64,000 nucleotides of DNA from Gnetum montanum. Its lineage: Eukaryota > Streptophyta > Gnetopsida > Gnetales > Gnetaceae. A program made the position numbers and the translations under genes. Under the pieces are notes generated by a model. The model was not told the origin of the DNA and did not search any database. It saw only the letters and a program-made list of their open reading frames with translations. The stretch covers positions 312,901 through 376,900 of the forward strand of contig MNCI01015611.1 of assembly GCA_015680685.1 (NCBI GenBank). The letters are read 5' to 3'. Of this stretch, positions 54,726 to 64,000 are shown piece after piece (within the stretch, counting starts at the first letter, position 1; each line of letters opens with the position of its first letter).

Positions 54726-57596
54726 AAAAATATAATTATAACCTAGTATAATAAGACAAGATGCTCTTAGAGGTCTTTATTTTGCAAGGTGAAAACCACC
54801 TACAATGCAATGATGAGAGTTGTTTACAAAAGAGTCTAGCTGTATGAGGAATACTATTTATAGGAATTGGCCTCATGAAAAGGTTTAGGAAAGTCTTATA
54901 ACATTGAAGAAATAAAAACCAACTAAAATCAAAAATCTCATCACCTAGATCCATAGTGTGCATCCTACTAAGTTGTATCTTAGGAGGATTGGTAGATGAG
55001 AGAAAGTCTAACCACTTTGAGTGGCTGCACCTTGGCTTAAATCCAAGTCTTCAACGTTAGAAATGAACACTTTAGACATAAGAAGCAACTAAAAATGGAA
55101 AATTATTTCTCCTTCATACATGAATTGCTAATCACAATAGTAGTACATCAATATGGTAGAACAAACATTGAATAAGAACAATGTTTGGTAGATATAGCAT
55201 GTGACAATGACAAAAACTACCTAGATCTAATATGTTTGAGGACATACTACCCAAGCCAATCCTAAGGCTAAGGCTTTTAGCCATTAAGAATAAGATAAAA
55301 TCTACACAATGTTGATTGGAAAACCTATATTTGATCATACACTATTAACTATAACATAGATACCACTAAAATCTACCATTAGAACTAATAGAGTGAAATG
55401 AAAACATGATAGAATGAGTGATTTAAGTGCATTATTAGAAGATCCATCATTTTCCATTATGGAACCTTAAGAAATTGACAACTCCAAGGCTATTAATATC
55501 TAGCAAGGCCACGGATACTCTTTCATCTCTTCTACTCTTCCAAACATTGGATGAAATTTAGAACTAGCAATAGTCCTTTATAAGTGCTCACCGAAAGTAC
55601 TAATAGGTAAATAAATCATGATGCATGAAGTTGTTCTATTGTAGTATTAGCACTAAAAAATCCACATCCTAATATTCAATTCATTGTTATCTTTAGAGAA
55701 CTTATCTTTCTTCAAGATGTAGTATTCATGGAAACAATCGAGATCCCACTATCTCAACATTTATGAATTTATGTTTCTTGCAAGGCTAAGATAACTACTC
55801 AAAAACAAAATATTTAGAAGAGGTCATATGTAGCATACAAATCAAACAACGCATCTAATGAGCATAATTAAAAGCTAGAGAGGTATAACAATCTATAAAT
55901 GCTACAAAGTGTAAGACCTTAATCATATGCATAGAGATCAATCATAAAAGAGCACACATGGGAAACCATGATACTTTCACATAAATGAGCTCTCAATTCA
56001 TAAGTAAGAAGGAATTAAACACTTTCAAAATTCTAAAGAACCATGATCATCAAGGGCATCCAACTGACTATACCTAACCTCATCAACATAAGGGGTTCTA
56101 TAAGACAATAAGAAGGTGTAAAGAAAGAATTCGCAACCTTATCTTGCATTAGCAGAGAAAAGATTAAGATAGATAGAAATAGGCCTTAATAGCAAGAGGG
56201 GAAGGCCTTAAGGCATACAAATCCAAATCTACCATGAAGAAGCCTTAACCTCCAAAACCAAACATTCATCAAAAGAGATAAGATTTTCAAATAGCTCAAA
56301 AATAAGAATGACCTACCGCAATAAGATCCTAGGAACTCTAACTCAAAATATAACTTCTCAAGATAGATATCATAATTTATAAAGGTGAAGCTACAAACTG
56401 CCAAGGATAATCACAGCCTATCCCAAGGAAAAATGACAAGATAACAAGATTCACATCAAGGGTAGCCAAATTGAAAGCACAAAAAGCATTAAAAGTAAGA
56501 TCATAATAAAAAGTAGTCTAGTAAGAACCACATTGTTTCATAAGGCCCTTCAATAAAATCCAACCTTATAATAAATTAGAGAGTTACCTAGAGTGACATC
56601 CAAGCTACAAAACCCAAACAAATCATAATTAAGAACTAAAATAAATGTGAAGTATGCAAGAGACTCGAAATGCAACTTAAAAGAAAGACATGTACATACA
56701 AATAAACAAACATACAAATACAAAAAAAATTCTAAGTCAATCTACTAATAGCATTCTTTGACCACCTAAACCAAGGCTCATCAAGAGCATATGTCTAAAA
56801 TATCACCATCCAAAGGTACTAGGTAAAATATGACCCAAGGATTTCAAACTAAAAATTCATGTATCAACGAAGAACATGGAGATGTAAGGATCCAAAATAG
56901 TGGAGATTAAGTAGAAACCAGGTTCAATTCATCCCAAATGAACCACTAAAGACTTAGGATGGAGACCTCCTTGAACAACATTGCATGTATTATTAATATA
57001 ACTTCAACAAACCATATTAATAAGTATCCATTACTTAGTCATCCACCAATAAAAGTATAGTGGAGGAAATCCAAAAAAATATAATCATGTCTATCCATTG
57101 ATATCTAATATAATAATGGCTACAAGCATCAAGGAAATGGCTTAACATAAGCAATATAACAAGGGCCTTATCAAAAGAATAGCTCATTGAGTTTTACAAG
57201 AGTAAACTTTTTATGATCCAATATCATATATGATAATCAACTAGAAGGATCAGAAAAGGGAAACCTCAAAAGCCAAAATGTAAAAATATAATAAATAGGA
57301 AGAAAATCATAATTATCATAATATTTTAAAGGATACTCTACTATCATCTATAACAATGCTTCTACAACATTATTTAATATTCCAAGGAATTCCTCTAAAT
57401 CCATAAGATCTTGGATGAAAGACCTAGGGACTACACCTCCAAGCAAGCAATGCATCTAGTTCAATATCTAGAAGAGAGCATGTAATGCATTGAATCCCCT
57501 TAATTTATGTATATCCCTCTAGGAGAACATCTACAACTCAAAATGATTACAAACAAGCAAACAACCTTGTAGACATCATCACTGGCGAATGATAAT
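54726..57596. other. 2.9 kb with no recognised gene
   Basis: AT-rich on both strands. 54935-55075 is the second copy of the segment at 51066-51215. The minus-strand frames at 55132-55338 and 56186-56404 are Leu/Phe/Tyr-rich low-complexity frames without motifs. No LTR pair, RT motif or tandem array was seen. It may be old transposon DNA that joined the truncated E. Confidence 0.5.
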
Positions 57597-58437
57597 TGAT
57601 GAATCACTCAGTGGTGACGTTGACAAGCATGCATCAACGCATCCTCATCAATGCATTCTTGTCGACACATGGGTTAATGCATTAACACATACACATCAAT
57701 GTAATTTCTATCTTTACCTATAAATATGCAAGTACTTACTACGTATTGGGCACCTTTTGGTCATTCTAGTAGCTAGACTCTTCTAGTTTTATTTTGTGAT
57801 CTTAGTGAACAATCAGCGAGTGCTAATATGAATTTAATTCAATTGTATGAAATCTTATTCTAGTGGCATTGTACTTGGACAAATTCCATGAATAACAATA
57901 AGATCAAGATTGATTTACTTTCAATGCAATTTATTTTCTATTTACTTAGTTAACATTTACATTTCTATGCATATTAATTGATTGGTGGAATAAGTGCAAC
58001 TAGTTTCAAGCATAAACACGTATTTGCTTGGTAATCCCAATAGCATTATCACTTGGTTCACCTAGTAGCATAACACTTGGTAATCCCAGCAATGGATACA
58101 TTAGTTTAGGATGTGTACAACAAGCTAGAAATAGATACTCATTGCCCTTAGGTTATTTTAGGATTTATCTTCTTATTATTAAATAGTTTAAATAATTAAT
58201 TTCTACATTATTATCTAGTTAGTTTAAAGGTTGCACAACATCAATAATCATATACCTCACTTTAGACTAAACCATACATCATAAAGCTACCACAAGTTTA
58301 AGTGAAAAGATAGTGACCTACAATCAATGCTTAACAATCTAGATACCATGCTAGTTACATTCATACAATTTGACTGGATTTCACATGAACACTTGTGATT
58401 TGTATGGTTCAATGTAGGGGGTACCCACCACTAATCA
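57597..58437 (+). repeat. 5' LTR of element F (841 bp)
   Basis: TGATGAATCACTCAG to CTAATCA. The U3 array at 57620-57705 has CATGCATCAACGCATCCTCA, TCAATGCATTCTTGTCGAC and GGGTTAATGCATTAACACAT. TATA box CTATAAATA at 57718-57726. Its R-U5 is like that of B, D and E. Confidence 0.82.
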
Positions 58438-58456
58438 TTGGCACTGTTGCCAAGGA
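58438..58456 (+). promoter_or_regulatory. Primer-binding site of element F
   Basis: TTGGCACTGTTGCCAAGGA directly after the LTR; tRNA-Asp type. Confidence 0.78.
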
Positions 58457-58569
58457 TGATGCTAGTTATCTAGACTAGTTATATTATAAACGATCATTAT
58501 AAAAGTATTAACAATTTATCTTTTCAAAAATAATAATATTTTAAGTCATACATGTTATTAAATAAAAAC

Positions 58570-60480
58570 ATGTCTTCTTCACATAGGACCATAATGCATT
58601 AGATGATGAGAACACTAGTAGGAAAAATGGTAGGTTCTATATGAAAAAAAATTTGAGTGAATCACCAAACATAGGGATCTCATCTACTCATATAAACCCT
58701 TACTATATTCAAAGACTATGTTCAACTAATGAAGACAATCCAGGAGGGAATGGAACAAGTCCTAGAACAAGGAGGGCCTCAAGGCCTAGGACCTTCTCTA
58801 AACCTAGAAGAGATAAGTCAAGGGACCATAAGGGAAGATATAGAAGCCATGTGATTCTCCCAGTTCACCATCTTCCTCTTCTTCTTCAACATCTAGTTTT
58901 GGTGAAGGTGAACATAGGTATAGAGATAAAGCTTCACTAAGGGGTCAAGATGGAGATAGAAATAGAATGCAAAGATAAGATAAAATACATCAAAGTAAAC
59001 ATAGACAAGATCATCGCTATTAGAAAAATTGAAATAGAGATTATCACCATGACATGTATGATAAAAATGAACCATTGTTGGCTACTAGGAGCATGATACA
59101 AATTAGGGAGGCAATTCAAATACCTCATAAGCATCAAGGGAAAGTTGCATAAAATGGCTTAATATGAATACCATTCCTAAATTTAAGGGAGGATATAATT
59201 CTAATCTCCTACATCATTTACAAGTCTTCTAGGATGCCTACAACTTACAAAATATTGAAAGTAAGTGACAAAAGCTTAAGCTCTTCCCTAGAACACTAAT
59301 AGAAGAAGCTAAAAGTTGGTATAGATTGTTGGAACCAAATTCAATTGATCTCTTCAATGAAAAATACCAAACCTATGAGAAAGTATCCAATATAAGAAAA
59401 CAAATCCAAGGGTGAGAGTAAGAAAATCATGAATCCTTGGATGTAGCCTTGGACAAATACTATTCTCTACTACATAGGTGTCCAAGCCATGGTTTTTCTT
59501 AAAAAGAGTAAGTTCTCTACATCATAGATGGGCTTCGTAATAAAATGAGAGAGACCCTTGAAATCTATGCCCAAGGAAAATTATCCAAATTGAGAGCCCA
59601 TCAAATACAAGGTCTAGTTGAATAGGTGGAAAAAGAAGAAGGAGAGCTATGTAAAAGAGAGAGTGTAGGGGAATATAATTGGGATCTAAATCTTCAGCAA
59701 AAAGAGATAGCTCTTGATGAGTTGATTTCACATAAAACCTTGCCAATACAACAGTCTATCATTGAGATTGAAGCAACAGTAGATAAGATGTGAAAGTTGA
59801 TGAACAAAAAGGTTACAACCAACTCGAAAATTATAGAGGAGAAGGTAATGCAAAAAGGATTAAGTGATCAAAACAGGAAGAGGAAAATGAACAAGGAAAT
59901 AGGTAAGGACACTTAGCAAAGAAAAGGAGAAATAGCTATAGTAGAAGAGGTTACAAACTGAAATACAGAGGAGGAGGATGGATGTAACATCTATCAATAT
60001 TAACATCCAAAGGATAATTACCGAGTTATATTACATCTACAAGAGTTTGAGGCTATTGCTTTAAATCCCAAGTTCATAGAAGGGCAAATTCCTCAAAGAT
60101 TACCTTACTCATAGGTAATTATAGATAGTCCTACAACTAGTAGTACTATCCCAGTGGGACTTCTTATCAACCTCAAAACTACTATCAGTCACAGTGGCAA
60201 AACCCACATTCATGGAGAATTCCATCAACAAACTAGCAATATCCCTATTACCAACCAGATCCTTATGGATACTATGTTTAACAACCTATTTTTCCAAATA
60301 GTTCTACTTTTTATACCTCAAATTACTATTACTCTCCTGAATATCATCAACTTGCAACATCTTTGATGGGATCACCATCTTATACCTCTTATCCTCCATC
60401 ACATCCTCAATACTCTCATACTTTCCTCCAACATATGTCACCACCAACAATGCAAGAAGGATTAGCATCACAACCTTAAT
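58570..60480 (+). pseudogene. Gag of element F
   Basis: ATG 58570 opens MSSSHRT. The Arg/Pro-rich N-terminal block (RRASRPRTFSKPRRDK at about 58770-58815) matches B (RRPKRPRTFS). The capsid part runs from about 59160 (MNTIPKFKGGYNSNLLHHLQ), with LFNEKYQTYEKVSNIRKQI at about 59352-59405 and YIIDGLRNKMRETLEIYAQG at about 59518-59580. The zinc-finger-like site is decayed (CNIYQY at about 59985). The Tyr/Ser/Pro-rich tail ends near 60475. Stops are fewer than in E. Confidence 0.8.
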
Positions 60481-61304
60481 GGAAAAAAAATATCACTTGT
60501 GCTATGAACATACAAGTAAATGATGATGTTAGTAGATCTCAACAAAAGTCTCAAAAACATCCTTTCTTTAGGATAGTTTCCACGCATGTGAATAAAACTT
60601 GTAGACCTACTGGCTCATCAAAACTAGCATAAGGCCAATTTGGTGCTACATCCTTCCTCACAAAAATAATGTCTCCTAATCCTATGTAGAAGCCAACCAC
60701 CATCACCACTCTAACACAAAATGTAAAAGATGAACCTATCACTATGGAGGGACAAAAATTCCATGCATTACTAATAATGATAAAGGGTGTAGTTGTTGGA
60801 CAAAAATTCAAAGCATTAATACAATCTCTATACCAGCCCACAACAAAGTTAAGGAACAAGTGTGTGTGTAAAACCAAGTCTACACAATAGCCACTAAACC
60901 AAAAGACACCCAATGGCTTGAAAATGAGAATAAAAAACCATTCAAAATATTTATGGAAACATCCAACCCACTTATTATTTTTGGTTCTAAGAAAATGAGA
61001 CAAACAAAGAACTTAGAGCAGAACATCGTACACTCTAACCATACACAAAAAAAATATGTTAAATAAGGAGACATAAGAACTGTAATAGAAAATAAACAAG
61101 GAAACATGGTTAGACCCCCTAAAACGAAAACACCTTCTAGTCTAGCTAAAGATATGTCTTCAAATGATTGAAACGTGATTATCATCAATGTGAAATGTGC
61201 TACTAAGAGAAAACTTAAATAATTAAAGATGATAAATGGAAAACTTATGGCATATAACTAAGAAAATGTGTAGTAAATTTTTTGAATGTTTACCTATGAG
61301 CTTA
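60481..61304 (+). pseudogene. Protease-RT linker remnant and pol-deletion scar of element F
   Basis: 60840-61000 resembles D 36540-36720 (KLRNKCVC and KRHPMA against KLTFKGVCM and RRAPNG). 61170-61235 reads NVIIINVKCATKRKLK and KMINGK, corresponding to D LVIINVKLAPKQKEKLL and KVMNKW just before RT. No RT, RNase H or integrase block follows. Instead GTCATGGGGGAGATGC, the end-of-pol landmark, comes at 61305-61320. The deletion therefore joins the linker to within about 70 bp of the pol end. The protease itself was not recognised. The long minus-strand frames (60551-61188) are shadows without motifs. Confidence 0.7.
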
Positions 61305-61320
61305 GTCATGGGGGAGATGC

Positions 61321-62420
61321 CCAATCTTAAATCAAGAACTAATAAGTGTATTTTCACCTTTTTTAACAATTTTTTATTATTTTCCTATTTGTTTAAAATT
61401 TTTAATTTTAAATATGTTTTCAATTTCTTGTTATTTTTCTTTTCTTATATAATTTTCTCTTTTCTTAACTCATTTCTTTATGTCTTATGAATTTCTACTA
61501 TGTTTTTGTTAATAATATTGTTAGTCATGATGTAGAAGTCAACACCATGTGTTGCGTTCTTTTCCTATGCTATCAAGTTGATTGGTTAAATAATTGTGTA
61601 ATATAGTGAGACCACATCATCCATCCCTCCAATTTCTTTAAATAGGAGGTCTTTCTCATGAAAGCAATATGGCTCTCCTCACATAAAACTAAATTTAATT
61701 CATGATCATTGTGCTAGGAGGAAAGGTAGAAAGACCAAGTGGACATGGAAAAGGATGCGACCTCAAGGGGATTTGTTGGGTTCTCTTCTTGACTTCCTTC
61801 TTGTGATCCACAACTTCTCAGGGAACATGTCATCACCTATATCATTGACCAATAAAAAGAATGAATGTCTTTTCATGGTGGGGTTCCCATTGAAGAAAAA
61901 AAGAGAAAGAAAGAAAACAAGAAAATGAGAGAGAGAGAGAGAGCAATAATGGAAATTCAAAGCACACCCCTTAGACATAATAATGGGCTACAAGCACTGG
62001 TTATGAGGTTGGAAAGACATGTTACCAATGTTTGAAGGTACCCCTCAAACTAAGGCCCTTCCTTCCTTCCTTCTTCTTTTTTCTTCTCTTTTTGGAATGA
62101 TATTCGTTCTCTGTGGTTGTTATGAACTCATGATAGTAGGTAGGAAAGAACACATCAATGCAAGGCCACTATTAATGGTATGGACTTGGTCTTAAACTTG
62201 GATGGATAGGTATGATGATCATTTTAATCACAATTAACATAAGAACCTATTGCTAACATGGTTAAGTACCTTACATCCCAATCTCTACAATCCCTTCTCA
62301 TCCCATTATTCACCTTACTACTACATGTATTTATGGACCTAATGATTTTGTATAGTATAGTGTAGGATCCTAATGAAGGTAGTTTTTTGTTGTTTTGAAT
62401 AAAGGCATGATCTACATTTA
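61321..62420 (+). other. Post-pol spacer of element F
   Basis: T-rich start, GTGAGACCACATCATCCAT block (about 61600), GA microsatellite (61927-61943), GAAAGACATGTTACCAATG block (62014-62038), pyrimidine tract (62057-62095), then DNA matching B 15440-15540 (CCCAATCTCTACAATCCCTT against CCCAATCTTTGCAATCCCTT). It stops at the gap before the place where an internal motif array would be expected. Confidence 0.7.
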
Positions 62421-62427
62421 NNNNNNN
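62421..62427. other. Assembly gap (7 N)
   Basis: Seven N. The DNA on the right does not continue element F as judged from B and D, so the join may be a mis-assembly or the real truncation point. A single further N is at 62930. Confidence 0.95.
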
Positions 62428-64000
62428 TGATTAATCCTTTTTGAATCCTTAGTTAGCTTAAAATTCAAAAAAAAATTAGCATGTAAGCTCAAGATGATTT
62501 CATAATAATGTTTTTCAAGACTCTAAGGTAACTAAAATCATCAAGTTCAAGTTATTTTAATTATTTGTACCATTAGTTATCATAATGTTCAAAAATGGGG
62601 TGTTAGAAAAATTTCAAAATGTACATCTTTAACTCATCCCCCCTGCGCCGAGCCCCCCCACCCCAACAATGATAAATGAACTTAACTTTGAAAGTGCACA
62701 TGTTTTTGAATAATCAAAACAAAAGGTCTAGTTCACAAGATGGCCAACAAATTTTGAATTTAGAGGAAATTTTAATATAAAAGCATTAAATATAACTTGA
62801 AATTGATGAGAAGTTGATGGCAAAATCATGCATAAATTCAAAGAAGCTATCAATGATGTTCTTGAAGATGTGAGGTATGGTTCAAAGCCATGATCAACAA
62901 AAGTGTTACAAGTGGATCCTTCTCAAAGCNTAGGGTTGGAAAGTCTACCATCGCTAGTGACATTAAGAAGATTCATCTTCAAAGGATTTGTTGAACACCT
63001 CTATAAGTTTATAAAATTTCATGTCTATCTAGTCTTTTTGTCATTTTGTAATACATCCACTTGAATAGAATGTTTGTAATGCAACACTCCAATTTTGTAA
63101 TGGTAGCCAATTTAGTCGTGGTCACCTCTCAATTTTGTAATGAAACTATGGACCTTCTAGTGTGTTTTGATGTGCTTAAACACTAAGTAAAATGGAGAAA
63201 AAATTTGTTTGCATGGTTGTATGGTTATTATGTTTGTAGGAATACATACAAAAGAAACCAAGATGAGCTAAAGAGGACAAGGAATGAACTATCCTAGAGC
63301 TTAAAGGAGGAGGCCACCCACATGTCTTCAAATGAACATCCAAAGAACATGGACAAGGACCTGATATTGTATAAGAAAAGTGGACATCATTAAAGCATTC
63401 ATAACATCAACATTGTCGACAAGGAACAATGCACTCATCATATGAGGAAAAGTGAAGAAAGACATCTCTAGGAAGCAACAAATGTCTTGGAAAATTTAGA
63501 GAGAACTCAAAGAAAGACGTCTTCAGAAACAACAATATGTCTTTCTTAGAAAACAATGCCTTTCAAAAGGTAGAGACATCTTTACAAATTGCTAACCAAG
63601 TCTAGAAAGACATCTTCTAATATGAAGACTTCATAAAGACCTCTTTTAGGAAATAAAGACGTCTTCCCAGATTTGAAGAAAAATTTAGAGAGATGTCTCA
63701 GGCATGAGAAAGATGTCTCCCATGATCATTAGTGACTATTAGCTAGTTGTTGCATGAGTTTTAAGAAGGATTTAGCAACATAGTGGCTATAAGAAAATTT
63801 AATGTGCATTGGGAGATGTGCAAGCCTTATTGTATTCATTATACAATCATTTGTAAGCATTGAATTCTCTATTGCTCTTCATTATCTTATCATTTTGGCA
63901 TTGTAAAGTGTGTTGTATGTAATTGTATAAGAATCAGCAAATTGATTTGCAATCATTCCTTGTAATTCTTGTTCTTGTTGGCTGTTGGGGCCTTGAGCTT
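62428..64000. other. Right end of window, unassigned, possibly LTR-like
   Basis: No gene is visible. It includes a C-rich patch at 62638-62667 and AATTTTGTAATG repeats at 63035-63145. An AGACGTCTT motif array (63440-63722) is followed by AT-rich DNA. The order motif array, then T-rich DNA, recalls an LTR U3-R, but no partner LTR, TATA box of the CTATAAATA type or primer site is in the window. Confidence 0.35.
63440..63722. repeat. Array of AGACGTCTT-type palindromes
   Basis: About nine copies of AGACATCTY, AGACGTCTTC or AGATGTCTC in 280 bp, most preceded by GAAA, with irregular spacing of about 20-45 bp. The perfect form GAAGACGTCTTC is a palindrome with the ACGT core recognised by plant bZIP factors. 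Confidence 0.6.

Larger units (their letters stand above)
57597..62420 (+). mobile_element. Element F: Athila-type retrotransposon lacking RT to integrase, right end at a sequence gap
   Basis: 5' LTR, primer site, gag, a decayed protease-RT linker, then directly the end-of-pol landmark and the post-pol spacer. The assembly gap at 62421 cuts the element. Beyond the gap I found no ORF3, internal array or 3' LTR of this family, so F is either truncated there or mis-joined. Confidence 0.8.

Noticed and set aside
60551-61188. Two long minus-strand frames (150 and 102 codons) in F
   Set aside because: Phe/Leu/Val-rich shadow frames opposite a decayed gag-pol linker that aligns with D on the plus strand.
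61927-61943. (GA)n run as a regulatory element
   Set aside because: Simple repeat in the F spacer, absent at the equivalent place in B and D.
1-64000. tRNA, rRNA, microRNA or intact host protein genes
   Set aside because: I looked for cloverleaf-like B-box/A-box pairs, conserved rRNA words and long conserved exons and saw none. Every recognisable coding region belongs to a transposable element.

Overview
The window is plant nuclear DNA made almost entirely of decayed transposable elements. It is AT-rich, holds no rRNA, tRNA, operon or intact host gene, and its coding remnants are Ty3/gypsy (Athila/Tat-like), Ty1/copia (Tnt1-like) and LINE proteins broken by stops and frameshifts. Any seed plant with a large, repeat-bloated genome would fit; I cannot name the species. 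All alignments were made by eye.

Positions 1-46871 read as one nested stack. The outermost element is A, a minus-strand Athila-type retrotransposon. Its 5' LTR starts at 46871, and its gag and pol run from about 7420 down to 1120; it continues off the left edge. Two elements split A. (1) C (7424-24842, minus) sits just after A's primer-binding site. C has very long LTRs (about 3 kb, TGTTGG...CCAACA) around only about 1 kb of internal DNA. C is itself split by B (11250-20417, plus, 866-bp LTRs, perfect ATTGT target duplication) and by a 1264-bp solo LTR, S (21662-22925, perfect AACAT duplication). (2) H (25194-46335, plus), a single LTR of the C family, sits inside A's own LTR. H is split by the copia element G (26712-31111) and by the full-length Athila-type element D (32550-45712). 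Joining the flanks across each insertion restores alignment to a related copy elsewhere in the window, which is the main support for the stack.

Positions 46872-64000 hold a LINE split into a reverse transcriptase part (about 47440-48100) and a 3' part (about 51225-51690), a foldback-like inverted repeat (48101-48913), a truncated Athila-type element E (LTR 51861-52765, gag to about 54725), about 2.9 kb I cannot assign, another Athila-type element F (57597 to the N gap at 62421), and a right end with a repeated AGACGTCTT-type motif.

A, B, D, E and F form one super-family. They share LTRs of about 840-915 bp beginning TGATG (except where noted) and ending ATCA, a TATA box CTATAAATA, a primer-binding site of the tRNA-Asp type (TTGGYRCCRTTGCYRGGGA-like), the same gag, and a noncoding spacer after pol. 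B and D also carry a third ORF in the env position with a plant-transposon-protein-like domain and a coiled coil. D keeps gag, protease, RT, RNase H and integrase in order. B and F have lost the RT to integrase region.

The observation I rate highest is that B and D each carry, about 0.4-0.5 kb upstream of ORF3, a short palindromic motif array followed by a TATA-like box. That array resembles the array in the U3 of the same element's own LTR and not that of the other element. This looks like a second, LTR-matched internal promoter for ORF3.
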